Part shown: one piece after another, positions 9,663 through 20,148 of the stretch | Layout: every line of letters begins with the position of its first letter | Position numbering within the stretch: the first letter of the stretch is position 1 | Source of the DNA: Mycogone perniciosa | Lineage: Eukaryota > Ascomycota > Sordariomycetes > Hypocreales > Hypocreaceae | Assembly (NCBI GenBank): GCA_025331125.1 | Contig: JAOALB010000016.1 | Coordinates: 124,001-188,000, forward strand | Reading direction: 5' to 3' | Length of the DNA: 64,000 nucleotides | Position numbers and translations under genes: made by a program | Notes under the pieces: model-generated | What the model was told of the DNA's origin: nothing | The model's input: the letters and a program-made list of their open reading frames with translations, nothing else | Databases searched by the model: none

Positions 9663-12029
9663 CTATGGTTGCTCCGTAGGTTGTATATCAAATGCATCCA
9701 GCCAGTCGTTTGCGTACTGGAGGTGCTCCCTCAGACTGGCGATCATGTACTGCAGTTCGTTTTTGAGATCATCCTGTGGCCCGAGACCTTGCATGACATT
9801 CACTGATGGTGCTTTCGGTAGGGGCGGGAGAGAGGACATTGGGTCCTGATTTGAGAGGATACCCAAGCCTGATGTTTCCCATGGCAGATCTGATCTTTCG
9901 TCCGGGGTTGTTGGTGTGCTCTGGAGATCACTTGGTTGTCTCGTAAGTGAAGGAACAGATTCCATATCGTCATCGATGTAAAGAGACGGTTCTCTGGTAT
10001 TTGACACAAGAGAACGTGTGTCCAATTCGAGGTCAAAGGCTATAGATCCAGGAATAGAGCCAGGGGATCTTATATGACAACTCGCGGTTGATAGACGAGC
10101 TTCATGTACCACGTGGCTCACCACGCAAGCATCAAGATCGATCAGACTCAGAGAGGAATCACGGTTCGGCTGAAACGACGGTGTAGTCGTCGTAACATAT
10201 TGATATGCCCCCGAAGTTGAATGGAAGTCGCTGCTTGGGGAATCATCATTATCACTAAAAGCATAGCGCGGTATGTCTATGCTAGCAGAAACCGGAGCCG
10301 AAGCAGGGACGATAGCTGGAAAGGACCATTCCTGCGTCTTGCGTTGTTCAGAAGGAAAAGTCCATTCCTTAGTCTTGCGCTTTTCAGAGGGAAAACCCCA
10401 CTCTTGGGTGTTGCGCTTTTCAGAAGGGAAACTCCACTCTTTGGTGTTCCGCTTTTCAGAAGGGAATGTCCATTCTTGAGTCGTGCGTTTTTCGGATGGG
10501 AAAGCCCACTCCTGAGTTTTGCGACGGTCCGAGTTAGTGTAGTTGATAAAGTCGGTTGAGAGCGGCCGCATTGCTGGCTTGATGGTCTCCATGTCGATGG
10601 TAGGAGAGAGCATGTCTCCATCCAACGCGAGGTTGAGATCAATCAAGGATTCCCGGATTGGTGGTTGGGGAGGCTCTTCCCGGATAGGCGTATTTAATGG
10701 TGGAGGTATGGGCATCCTGCCGTACCAGGCACGGGAGTAGTCTTCATAATTCGTGATGGTATGGGGGTCAAAGACCTTTTCAAGGGGAGCCTTGAGTTCT
10801 TTGATGTTGGGCGGTTGGCGGCGGCGGCGACGTTGTGATGCTGGTGTGACAGTATCAACACTTGGACCACCGACATGAGACGACGCCTCCCGTGCCTTTT
10901 CAGGGCTCTGGATAGTGAGATGATCTGATTCATCATAATCACCGAAATCCCATCTGCTCTGACGAGAGGGTGACGGGTCTTTTGCAAGTCCTTGAGCGCC
11001 GCCCGCTGAGAAAAGCGACTGTCTGCTCCCTCCCTGAGACTCCCACTGCTTGTAGTCTGCCACGAGTTTGGAGAGTGATACAGTAGGATACTTGTCCTCC
11101 GTGTTGAAGATGTATGGGTGCCTTTGCACTTCCTCGATGGGAGGGCGTCTTGACGTATCCTCAACTAGACAGAACGCAATTAAACGCTTGAGCTGATCGG
11201 AGAACTTGTCTCCTTGCAGACGGGGCACGTGTTGCTTCAAATAGGAGCCAAATTGCTGGATGTTGATTCTCGCGGTTGCATTTGGTGGTAAGCCGTTTGC
11301 AATTTCGTAAGCCATGGATCCAAACGCCCAAATGTCGACTTCAATTCCATATGAGACGGTGGAATCAAAGAGCTCCGGGGCCATCCAATGCAACGTGCCC
11401 GTGACCGTGCTTCGTTTGTCGAATTTGGTTTCCATGATGCCAGCCACACCAAAGTCACATAGTTGGACGCCTCCGGCTTCCGTGATGAGCACATTCGCGC
11501 ATTTGATGTCCCGATGGATAATGCCGTGCTTGTGAACCCAATAAAGGGCTTCAGCAACCTCTCGCAAAATGGGGATGATCCATCTCTCAGCGAGGCCGCT
11601 TGTTGGCCGCATCAGTGAGGCCACGCTCCCGCCTGCGCAGTACTCCGTGATCATCCATACCGACTGGCCGACGAGAAGCGTGTCAACAACAGCGTTGACA
11701 TTTCTGGCTCCGCTGTTCGTGAGAAGCTTGAGTGTGTTGACCTCCTTGATGATGTCGCCAAGTGTGTCGACGCCGCCTGGCTCAACTGTGTCGCCCTCCT
11801 CGATGCTGATGATCTTGACGGCCACAAGCTGCCCAGACTTGGTTCCGGACGCTTTATACACGCGACCAAAGCTTCCTTTTCCGATGAGCTCTATCAGCTG
11901 GTAAGGCGGAGGCTCTCTGCTGGCATGGGCGCATTCTTTCAACACGATTGCCTGCGCAGCGCTTGCATCTTCGACGGCCTTTTGCTTGGTCTCGGAGTGG
12001 TTGGCAGAGGGAAAGTGGCGGGAATGCAT
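9663..12029 (-). CDS. Ste20/germinal-centre-type serine/threonine kinase, about 788 aa
   Basis: An N-terminal kinase domain (about residues 43-305) shows the glycine loop GKGSFGRVYKA, VAVKII lysine, catalytic loop HRDIKCANV, DFG, and the Ste20-type signature GTLHWMAPE. This places it in the GCK group of Ste20 kinases. In fungi such kinases act in the septation (SIN: SID-1/SepL, or MST-1) or morphogenesis (NAK1/POD-6) networks; I cannot decide which. The C-terminal 450 residues look disordered except for a short conserved stretch near HTITNYEDYSRAWYG and a final helix. Six tandem 12-residue repeats of the form KTQEWxFPSEKR lie at 10305-10520. I place the start at the ATG at 12029; the frame is open further upstream, but only with a GTG and no ATG. 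No intron is needed. Confidence 0.88.
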   Translation of the reverse strand: MHSRHFPSANHSETKQKAVEDASAAQAIVLKECAHASREPPPYQLIELIGKGSFGRVYKASGTKSGQLVAVKIISIEEGDTVEPGGVDTLGDIIKEVNTLKLLTNSGARNVNAVVDTLLVGQSVWMITEYCAGGSVASLMRPTSGLAERWIIPILREVAEALYWVHKHGIIHRDIKCANVLITEAGGVQLCDFGVAGIMETKFDKRSTVTGTLHWMAPELFDSTVSYGIEVDIWAFGSMAYEIANGLPPNATARINIQQFGSYLKQHVPRLQGDKFSDQLKRLIAFCLVEDTSRRPPIEEVQRHPYIFNTEDKYPTVSLSKLVADYKQWESQGGSRQSLFSAGGAQGLAKDPSPSRQSRWDFGDYDESDHLTIQSPEKAREASSHVGGPSVDTVTPASQRRRRRQPPNIKELKAPLEKVFDPHTITNYEDYSRAWYGRMPIPPPLNTPIREEPPQPPIRESLIDLNLALDGDMLSPTIDMETIKPAMRPLSTDFINYTNSDRRKTQEWAFPSEKRTTQEWTFPSEKRNTKEWSFPSEKRNTQEWGFPSEKRKTKEWTFPSEQRKTQEWSFPAIVPASAPVSASIDIPRYAFSDNDDSPSSDFHSTSGAYQYVTTTTPSFQPNRDSSLSLIDLDACVVSHVVHEARLSTASCHIRSPGSIPGSIAFDLELDTRSLVSNTREPSLYIDDDMESVPSLTRQPSDLQSTPTTPDERSDLPWETSGLGILSNQDPMSSLPPLPKAPSVNVMQGLGPQDDLKNELQYMIASLREHLQYANDWLDAFDIQPTEQP
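10305..10520 (-). repeat. Six tandem 36-bp coding repeats in the kinase tail
   Basis: Read on the minus strand, the unit encodes (K/N/T)(T)(Q/K)EW(A/T/S/G)FPSE(K/Q)R. Five copies are close to complete and the sixth degenerates after the FP. Trp, Phe, Pro and the flanking Glu are invariant in all copies while other positions vary, which suggests selection on the peptide and not only recent slippage. Confidence 0.95.
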
Positions 12030-12058
12030 GGTGGTGGTGTTATAGGGGGTTGGCCCCA

Positions 12059-12130
12059 GAGACACGCTGTGGCTCGACCTCTGTCTCTGTGCAGCAGACA
12101 CGCTGCAGCTCGACCTCTGTAAAGCGGACA
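12059..12130. repeat. Two direct 36-bp repeats in the kinase leader
   Basis: GACACGCTG followed by GCTCGACCTCTGT occurs at 12061 and again at 12097, a 36-bp period, with a shortened third GACACG at 12127. They lie just upstream of the kinase ATG, between divergent genes. Confidence 0.85.
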
Positions 12131-12450
12131 CGCGAGGTCAATGGCTCACGAGAGTTTCCATCTGATCCTCTCGACAGAAAGCCCATGGAGAACGAACGGA
12201 CGGATCAGTTTTTGAAATTGAGGCGCGCGGGAGATGTTCCTAGCAAAAGGAAATGCCAGTGCACTCCCTATTATTATTCACACTACGGCATTCATGGCAC
12301 CTGGTAACCAGCTCGCTAACCCCGAGGCTCCGCTACCCGTGTCACGCTAAGAGCGGCAGTCTTGTTCAAACATCAGCGTTTCAAGAGCTCAACCCATCGT
12401 CTCCTGTCATATACAACCACCTGCTGCCGCTGCCGCTGCCGCTGCCCGAC
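12130..12450. promoter_or_regulatory. Shared divergent promoter of the kinase and NUC1 genes
   Basis: About 420 bases (12030-12450) separate the two divergent start codons. It holds the 36-bp leader repeats and, next to the NUC1 start, a CTGCCG repeat run (12422-12448). No precise element can be assigned from sequence alone. Confidence 0.5.
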
Positions 12451-13482
12451 ATGTCCAAATCTTCGGTTGCCATGATTGCTGCCTTCGGCGCTGGAGGCGC
12501 TGTCACAGCGGCCATCTACTCATTGAGCTCAGGAAGAAAGAAGCTCGAGATGCAGGCTGCTGTCCCTCCTATGGCTTCTTCCTTATCCGCCATGACCTCT
12601 ACTCCTACAGCCGTTGCGACGATACCCGCCTCACAAGTCTTTGGCCCTCCATCCACGCCCTCACCTTCCACAGTCCCCGCCTCAGGACTCGTAAACCCAG
12701 ACGGCCTCTTCGAATACGGCTTCCCAGGCCCCATATCCGACATCGCTACGCGCACCGCTCTGATATCAAGCTACGACCGGCGAACACGCAACCCCCACTG
12801 GGTCGTCGAGCACATCACCCCCGAATCCCTGGCCCATCGCGATGGCGACCGCAAGAACAGCCAGTTCCTCGAAGACGATGCCGTGCCCGCGCGCTTCCGC
12901 GCATCGCTCAAGGACTATTTCCGCAGCGGCTACGACCGTGGCCACCAAGTCCCCGCCGCCGACGCAAAGTGGTCGCAGAAGGCTATGGACGAGACCTTCT
13001 ACCTGACAAACATGTGCCCCCAGGTCGGCGAGGGCTTCAACCGGGACTACTGGGCGCACTTTGAGGACTTCTGCCGTCGCTTGACTACCAAGTATCCCTC
13101 CGTGCGCATCGTCACAGGGCCGCTGTATCTGCCCAAGAAAGACCCCGCCGATAACAAGTGGTACGTCAAGTACGAAATGATCGGCAACCCGCCCTCCGTC
13201 GCCGTGCCCACACACTTCTACAAAGTCATCTTCGCCGAGGATGGCAAAGAAGGCGGTAACGTCGCCATCGGCGCGTTTGTCCTCCCCAACGCCCGAATCG
13301 AAAATTCCAAGCCCATCTCCGACTTTGAGGTGCCCATCGAGGCCGTCGAGCGTGCGAGCGGTCTCGAGTTTGCTACGAAACTGCCTATCCAGCGGAGGAG
13401 GAGGCTATGTGCAGATACCACGTGTGCTTTGGTCATCAAGGATTATGCCGACAGACAAAAGGCGTTTGCAAAGGGAAAATAA
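12451..13482 (+). CDS. nuc1: Mitochondrial DNA/RNA non-specific endonuclease (EndoG/NUC1), 343 aa
   Basis: This is a sugar-non-specific beta-beta-alpha-metal nuclease of the mitochondrial intermembrane space, involved in mitochondrial DNA turnover and in nuclear DNA cutting during cell death. The catalytic signature DRGHQVPA (His near residue 167) and the metal-binding Asn in FYLTNMCPQ are intact. The N-terminus MSKSSVAMIAAFGAGGAVTA contains one hydrophobic segment, as expected for an inner-membrane-anchored EndoG. A Pro/Ser/Thr-rich linker precedes the nuclease domain. The length is close to yeast NUC1. I chose the ATG at 12451; the frame is open upstream to 12253, but that part has no EndoG character and overlaps the promoter. 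Single exon. Confidence 0.95.
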   Translation: MSKSSVAMIAAFGAGGAVTAAIYSLSSGRKKLEMQAAVPPMASSLSAMTSTPTAVATIPASQVFGPPSTPSPSTVPASGLVNPDGLFEYGFPGPISDIATRTALISSYDRRTRNPHWVVEHITPESLAHRDGDRKNSQFLEDDAVPARFRASLKDYFRSGYDRGHQVPAADAKWSQKAMDETFYLTNMCPQVGEGFNRDYWAHFEDFCRRLTTKYPSVRIVTGPLYLPKKDPADNKWYVKYEMIGNPPSVAVPTHFYKVIFAEDGKEGGNVAIGAFVLPNARIENSKPISDFEVPIEAVERASGLEFATKLPIQRRRRLCADTTCALVIKDYADRQKAFAKGK

Positions 13483-13989
13483 GCATGCCATGATAATGAG
13501 TTCAGAGAGCTTGGTTAGTTGATGAGGTGGCCGATTCATGAAAGTTGGGCTTTGCCTCCTTAGATGATTTACGAGATATGGCTAGGATTGAGATTTCTCA
13601 CAACTCCCATGTGTTATGATAGAACGACTTATATCGACATCCTGCTACATACATCACAAGACTAGAGAGAGCAGGGGGTTGAAGTGCGAGCGTGCAACAT
13701 GTATTTAGGAGCGTTCACCATCACCACGACATTTACATGATGAGCATAACCATCAGATAGAACCAAATTCTTGAACTCATCCCCTTGCAGCCGTTAAAAC
13801 CTTGTGAGATTTCTTGTATAGTAAGACAGTAAAGCAAAATAGTAATTACATCTTTACTAAGGGCCGCAAAATAATCAACTCACTTGCTCTCCAGCGCTGT
13901 TCACTTGGGTCACCAAACGCCATGAGGGGGTATCGAGTTATCGACTTTTTGTTGTTGCAAAAAGGAGACAACGAGGGCCAGTTGTCGGT
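13483..13989. other. Intergenic between convergent NUC1 and PFS2
   Basis: AT-rich 3-prime flanks of two converging genes. I see nothing coding in it. Confidence 0.6.
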
Positions 13990-16259
13990 TTACCTTGCCC
14001 GAGTATACTTCCCATGTCGTTGTTCCTGACGCAGGCTCTCCTCCTGGCTGGGCAGCGGAGCTCGTCGCCTATTAGAGTCTAAATCCGCAAGATTCGCTGG
14101 AGGTGGTGGGATGGGAAGCGCGAAGTTTCCAGGTGGCGGAGGGATGCCTCCTGGTGGGGGTATGAGACCCGGTGGAAGAGAGCCAGGTGGAGGGAGAGGC
14201 ACTCCGGCTTTCTTCATCAGCTCAAGAAGCTGTGCAGGGTCAGGGGGGTTGTTCAGGTCCATGCCAGGTAGAGGTGGCGGCGGCGCTCCACCAAAGCCAG
14301 GCAGCGGGAATGGAGGAGGTGGTGGGGGAGCAGCCGAGCTGGAGCCTACTCCAGGCACGATGGGTGGTGGGACGCTTGAACCAAGGCCAGGCACAGATCC
14401 TCCACCCAAGGGAAGGCCGGGAATACCAGGCAACCCTGGCATAGAGGGTTTCTGGGCGTCCTGGTCAACCAGAGCATCCATCTCATCTTCCAGCTCTTGC
14501 TGCTCCTCCTCTTGTCTCTGTCGACGGTTACCACGACGATCCCAAGTGCCCTGTGCTTCAGCTGCTGCCTCGCCGATGTGGTATCGGTCCTGGAACACAT
14601 CAGCATCACCGGGCCGGGCGCGTGTCCAGAAGCGCGTGATGCGATCGTTTGAGCCGGAGGCAAGAATGTGACCCAGCGGGTGCCAGTCGAGAGACCAAAC
14701 GGCATAGTCGTGGGCAAAGGGGACTTTGTGCGTTGGCCAGATCGATTGGGCAGGGGTCGTGGCAGGGTCAAGACTGTCGTAAGGAGCCACGGTCAGGGGT
14801 TGGCCTGCTGGAGGATTGGGTGTGTCTAGAAGGTAGTGGAAAAGTGCGCCATCCATACCACCTGTAGTGAGGAGATTGGGGTGGACAGGATGCCACGTAA
14901 GGGTCGAGATGTCCTTCTCATGACCCTTCAGGAGACAAATATCGCGCATCATTCTCAAGTCGAAGATTCGTGCAGTCTGGTCTCGCGCTGAAGTTGCGAG
15001 ACACATGCCGCGAACTTTCTCGAAAAGCACCTTAGTGATGGTACTCTTATGGCCATGCAGAGTTGTGAGACAGCGGCCGGTACGGGGATCCCAAAGCTTG
15101 ACCAAGTGGTCCTTGGAGCCGGAGACAAGCAACCCCTTGGTCGGGTGCCAATCAACAGACTTGGCATCCCAGCCATGGCCCTCCAGCTTGGACTCCATGG
15201 ATCCGAGGGCAAAGTCGAAAATCTTGAGGGTCGAATCATCCGAAGCAGTCACAAACTTGGAGTCGTTGGGACTAAAGGCAAGATCTCGAATGGGGTCCGA
15301 GTGGGCATTGATGCTCTGCACATTGTTGAAGTTTGGCTGCCAGTACTTGATGATACCGTCGTGGTCTCCTGAAATCAACCAGTCATCACTGTGAGAATAC
15401 TCTAATGCACGGATAGCAGAGTCATGAGCCTGCATGATGGTTTCGAAGTTGAAGCCAGTGCCATTCCAAAGAGTAAACTCTCCACTCGTCGATGCAGTCA
15501 GCAACCTGCGTCCTTCAGGAGTCCATCGAACTACATTGATAGGATGCTTGATCTTGTTGAGAGAGGAGTGAAGGTGCTTAGCGGGTATCGAATCGGCAGG
15601 CTGTGTTGGCCGTCCTACTGGTGGAACCATCTTAAAAAGCGTCAGTGTGTTCATTCATGACACCCTCTGTTTGAGAGTTTCTCACATCCACGATATAGCT
15701 GGCACTCGGACGCTCGGCCTCACCAGTGTAGCCACCCTTGTAATTCGGGGCTCGATCTCGAATCCAGTGGAGGATGGTCGCACTGTAATCCGTGACAGGT
15801 CCTGGGGGATCAAAGGTTAGCATGCCCAAGAGGGCATTCTTTCTTCAATCGCAGGTATCCATGCATTGAGAAAAGTTAAGAGAGTGGAAACTATCGTTTA
15901 TATATCCTTCCTTCATAACTAAACGAGGACACGGGCACTTGCCCAAGCTTAGTCTGAAGCAAACAATGGCTTATTCATGTTAATTGATAGAATTGTAGAG
16001 AGAGGACCGAGAAAGCAAATCTGGGGGATATTGGACATTCATCACGATCGACCTGCATGGTATTGTTGACTCGACCAATGCAGACCAGAATAAACGGCAA
16101 GGAAACAGAATCTTCAAGCACAAAGAAATCCCATGCCTAGGTATGCAGCTCAAGGCGAAAAAGAGACTCACTTCGACCTCTGACCTTCATATATGATCCA
16201 TCTTGTCCCTGGCCTCCACCTCCCCGATCGCCATAGTCACCACGAGGCTCATAGGCCAT
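13990..16259 (-). CDS. pfs2: Polyadenylation factor subunit 2 (WD40, WDR33-like), 614 aa, three exons
   Basis: PFS2 is the WD40 scaffold of the cleavage and polyadenylation factor; with CPSF30 it reads the polyadenylation signal. The exons I read are 16172-16259, 15686-15801 and 13990-15630, joining in frame. Exon 1 to 2 gives the family hallmark RRPVTDYSATILHW. Seven WD repeats follow (for example HDSAIRALEYSHSDDWLISG and WHPTKGLLVSGSKDHLVKLWD). After residue about 400 comes a charged coiled stretch rich in Gln/Glu, then a Pro/Gly-rich tail with PPPPPP runs, as in other filamentous fungal orthologues. The N-terminal MAYEPRGDYGDRGGGG lies in exon 1 and would be lost if the model began at the internal ATG at 15630. 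Confidence 0.95.
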
Positions 16260-17356
16260 CGTCGCGTTTCGCTTTCAAGGGTCGAGCATTCACGTGGAAT
16301 GAGAACAGATTAAACCAATGCGTTCTTAAGAAAATAAATGAGAAGAAGGTTTTACCGATATCTCCACCTCAGGGAAAATATCATGAAGCCTGCCGGTTCC
16401 TCGAATGGAAAGCCAGCAGTGTTAGTTGATAGAGTTGAAGCCGCAATGGCAATGTGAGGTTCGCGCCTTGCAGAGCTTGGCCAGAGAGGCTGAGAGCGGT
16501 AAGCTCTGATTGGCTACAGTCATGTGACTAGCCAGTGAAGATAGGTGTTCTTAGTCAGCATTGTTTTTATGTATCTGGCCTTGAAGAATAACTGGATCGG
16601 GAAATGAAGATACTAGAAAGTAACACTATCACAGCTATTAATTTACATACGAAGTAGTGAGGTGTGAAAGGCCATCGTTATTTATGTAGCTTGTTGTAAT
16701 AGATGTATTGGTGTTAAAACCGCAAGTCTCAGCTTGCTCTGATGTACTTCATGCGGCATCAGGAATAGACTACGGCGAATAGTCCTACAATTCAATAGGT
16801 ATAATCACTAAGAGTCATCTAGCATAGTATCTGGGTCATCTTCTGAAAGAAACGCCCCACAGTCGGGTGAAATGCGTCCGATATAATAGCGCCTTGAACT
16901 GAAGATGCAGTTTCACATGCTTTTCCGGAGCTTTTCTTGCAGCTTCTAATTTTCTAGCTGAGAAACAGCCCTGTATTTCAAGCTCCACTCCCTCTGGAAA
17001 GGCCTTCCGGACCCGCTATTTCCCGCCAACACCGCCACTGGTGACTGTGAGATGCATCAACTAATCAGTTCGTTACCGAACCCTGCGGATAAGAATTTCG
17101 CTGTTGGCTGGGCGAGGCCGTTTTTTGCCTCATTTCAGTCGAGTTTGATATTTCCACCGAGGCTCGCTTGGATAGGCGGGATAAGTGGTATGCAGCCACG
17201 TTTGTGCGACCCGTTGATAAGCTCATCGAGCCCCTCTATGAGCTTAAAGCTTCTATCAACACCAGCTCAGGCATTCTCGCATTCGCACACTCATCAACCT
17301 CCTCGTCACCTCGACGAAGGATATTCCGTATCATCACAGAGACATCCCAATTGAAA
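16260..17356. promoter_or_regulatory. Divergent intergenic region between PFS2 and the acyltransferase
   Basis: About 1.1 kb separates two divergent starts. An inverted CCAAT (CTGATTGGCT) lies near 16506. The middle part (16560-16900) is AT-rich with no coding signal. The last 350 bases are C/T-rich and probably form the leader of the 17357 gene. Confidence 0.5.
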
Positions 17357-19066
17357 ATGTCCGCACGCTCAGATTCCGCAACAGCGACTAGTGTGGAGGC
17401 CTCTGCTGGCTCTGCGTCTCGTCGCAACCAGACGCATACAGGTTCGGCAGATCTCACTTCAGTGGAGCCGCCCAACGGAACCACCAAAGAGAGAATCAGC
17501 AAGTCGCCACAGAAGAAGTATCGCCATGTCGCCGCGGTGCATTCCCAGACAAGGCCATCATGTCTAAGCCACGACTCCAATGTGGCGCCGAGCTTTCTCG
17601 GATTCCGCAACCTTATGGTCATTGTGCTGGGTGCGCCCATCTTCTATTATATCTCTCGCGCGGGGAATCTACATAGTATCCTCTGTTAACTCTTGGCAGT
17701 GGTTGGTAATCTCAGACTGATGATTGAAAACATTCAAAAGGTCTGCAATCAATCAAAATACACAGGAAGCCGGTCTGACATTGTACCAGTATGGAGTCTT
17801 GATTTGCATAAAATGCCACGACTACAGACGCCAGGATGTCCTTCTCGGCGCCCTGCTCTATTTCCTCATCCCATGCCACCTCCTCACGGCATATCTCATC
17901 GAGCTTGCGGCCGCCAAACAAGCGCAAGGGTCGAGACGACGAATGAAAGATGGCGCCTCTGGTCCCTCTGATGCGGACCGGAAAAGGTTCCAATCGATCT
18001 GGATCCTAGCAGCTTTGGCTCACGGCATTAACATTACTCTTGCTCTGGCTATCACCACCGTCGTGGTGTACTTCTACGTTCACCATCCCCTCATTGGCAC
18101 ACTGACACAGATGCATGCTATTGTCGTGTGGCTCAAGACAGCGTCGTACGCCTTTACTAACAGAGATCTCCGTCATGCGTACCTGCATCCCGTTGAAGGG
18201 GAGGAAGTTCCCGAGTTATACAAGGAGTGTCCATACCCGCAGAACGTGACAATACACAACCTAGTGTATTTCTGGTGGGCTCCGACATTGGTGTATCAGC
18301 CTGTCTATCCCCGAACCGACAAGATCAGATGGGTCTTCGTATTTAAGCGACTCGGAGAAATCTTCTGTCTTGGTGTTTTCATTTGGGTTGCGAGCGCACA
18401 GTACGCGACCCCAGTCTTGCGCAACTCCCTGGAGAAGATTGCGTCCTTGGATTTCCCATCGATCCTTGAGCGATTATTGAAGCTGTCGACTATTTCCCTT
18501 GTGATATGGCTGGCTGGCTTCTTTGCCCTGTTCCAGTCTTTCTTAAACGCCCTAGCCGAAGTCCTCAGATTTGGTGATAGGTCTTTCTATGATGACTGGT
18601 GGAATAGCGAGAGTTTGGGAGCTTATTGGAGAACCTGGAACAAGCCAGTTTACACATATTTCAAGCGCCATGTCTACATGCCCATGATTGGACGAGGCTG
18701 GAGCCCGAGCACTGCAAGTTTCGCCGTCTTCTTTGTCTCCGCCGTGCTCCACGAGATTCTCGTCGGTGTTCCAACACACAATATCATCGGTGAGTCTGCC
18801 ATCTGAAAACTCAAAACATCTTCTTGGGCATCCTAACCCGTTCATCAGGTGTTGCTTTTCTGGGCATGTTTCTTCAGCTGCCACTCATTGCCATTACCAC
18901 GCCACTCGAGAAGATGAAACTGGGGCACAGCGGCAAGATTCTTGGAAACGTCATTTTCTGGGTGTCATTTACAATATTTGGACAACCCTTTGCAGCCCTA
19001 ATGTACTTTTATGCCTGGCAAGCGAAGTATGGCAGCGTGAGCAGGATGCCACAGTCAGCGCATTAA
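17357..19066 (+). CDS. DGAT1-type diacylglycerol acyltransferase (MBOAT/ACAT family), 510 aa
   Basis: This ER enzyme makes triacylglycerol from diacylglycerol and acyl-CoA. The exons I read are 17357-17630, 17700-17740, 17790-18789 and 18849-19066; all junctions keep frame. The joins restore the conserved run MVIVLVVGNLRLMIEN then IQKYGVLI. The substrate motif FYDDWWN and the catalytic histidine in SAVLHEILVGVP mark DGAT1 and argue against a sterol acyltransferase (whose motif is FYxDWWN in a different setting), though that alternative cannot be excluded without alignment. About eight or nine hydrophobic segments are visible. The N-terminal 75 residues are Ser/Thr-rich and likely cytosolic. 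Exon 2 is 41 nt. Confidence 0.9.
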
Positions 19067-19299
19067 TCTCTTTGGGAACATATTCGGCGCTCATGGGAAA
19101 CGAAACTGGAGTTTTTAGGGCGGGCTCTCAAAAAAGTTGGTTAGTGATGGACAGCATGAAAGTTTAATGATACAACTATCAAAACTACATAATTGATGTT
19201 TTACTCTTCTTATCGAGGCTATGACCCTGCTGATATGACCATGTTATTGAGTCATGTCTGCACCAGACATTAATGACATTATCGCGCGTCAACCCTCAA

Positions 19300-20148
19300 T
19301 CATCGTATGAACGGCATCAGGGTCCCGACCCGCTTTCTGTAGTTAACATAATCCTCCTTAAAGAATTCCACCAGCTTGCCCTCCTCAATCTGAATCCTCT
19401 CACTAAAAAACATCCACAGCACAGCGGCATACCCAACAAAGCACACCACATTCCCAAGCACAAGCTGCGTGCCCAGGCCCCAGTAGAAGAACCCAAAGTA
19501 GCTCGGGTGTCTCATCACTCCGTATATGCCCGTTGTGACAAGTAGATGGGACTGGGCTTTCTTCGTCTGGATGTGGTGGTTGAAGCTCGCGCCCGCGTGA
19601 AGCATGGCCACGGAGCGGACGATTTGGCCTATGAGAACCATGAAGAGGCCAGCGCATAGGAGATAGGGGCCGAGGTGGAAAGGGGTCCAGTTGCGGTGGG
19701 GGAAGAAGGCGCTGACGATGGTGCATTCGAGAAAGGAGGCGGAGTGGGCGATGGCATAGGAGGGCCAGTTTGCTGTCAAGAGGAAGCTGTCGATGCTGGC
19801 GACCATGGTGTTTCTCTCAGCCGTGGTCCAGAATTCCAAGAAATGGAACACTGAGAGAGCAAAGAGAAAGAACGGAACGCGCCATATGGGGCTGTCCGTG
19901 TAGAGGAGAGTACCCACGACGGCGATGAGGCTTGCGGCGAGGGTTGTGCCCAGACAGAAGGCTCGTAGGGCGATGCCTGAGAGGGATTTAGGTTGGCCTG
20001 GGAAGAATGGCATCATGAGCGACTCTGCCGTGGGAGAAGAGGTGCGTGCCTCGGAGTTGTGACTAGGGTTAGAGAGCCATGGAGGCGAATTGTGGTCATG
20101 CTCTGGGCCGAATGGGTGGCGATTCGCCGCTGAGCTTGGATTCGCCAT
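19300..20148 (-). CDS. Protein-S-isoprenylcysteine O-methyltransferase (ICMT), 282 aa
   Basis: This is an ER integral-membrane enzyme (STE14/mam4 family) that methylates the C-terminal prenylcysteine of CAAX proteins such as Ras and mating pheromones, using S-adenosylmethionine. The C-terminal signature GIYGVMRHPSYFGFFYW followed by FFSERIQIEEGKLVEFF and DYVNYRKRVGTLMPF is the ICMT cofactor-binding region with its conserved Arg-His-Pro and Glu residues. Five to six hydrophobic segments precede it. The N-terminal 60 residues are polar and probably disordered. The gene converges on the DGAT1-type gene (234 bases between stops). Single exon, ATG at 20148. Confidence 0.95.
   Translation of the reverse strand: MANPSSAANRHPFGPEHDHNSPPWLSNPSHNSEARTSSPTAESLMMPFFPGQPKSLSGIALRAFCLGTTLAASLIAVVGTLLYTDSPIWRVPFFLFALSVFHFLEFWTTAERNTMVASIDSFLLTANWPSYAIAHSASFLECTIVSAFFPHRNWTPFHLGPYLLCAGLFMVLIGQIVRSVAMLHAGASFNHHIQTKKAQSHLLVTTGIYGVMRHPSYFGFFYWGLGTQLVLGNVVCFVGYAAVLWMFFSERIQIEEGKLVEFFKEDYVNYRKRVGTLMPFIR

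Noticed and set aside
12253..12450. Upstream extension of the NUC1 frame
   Set aside because: The extra 66 codons have no EndoG character and overlap the promoter; the ATG at 12451 gives the normal mitochondrial-anchor start.
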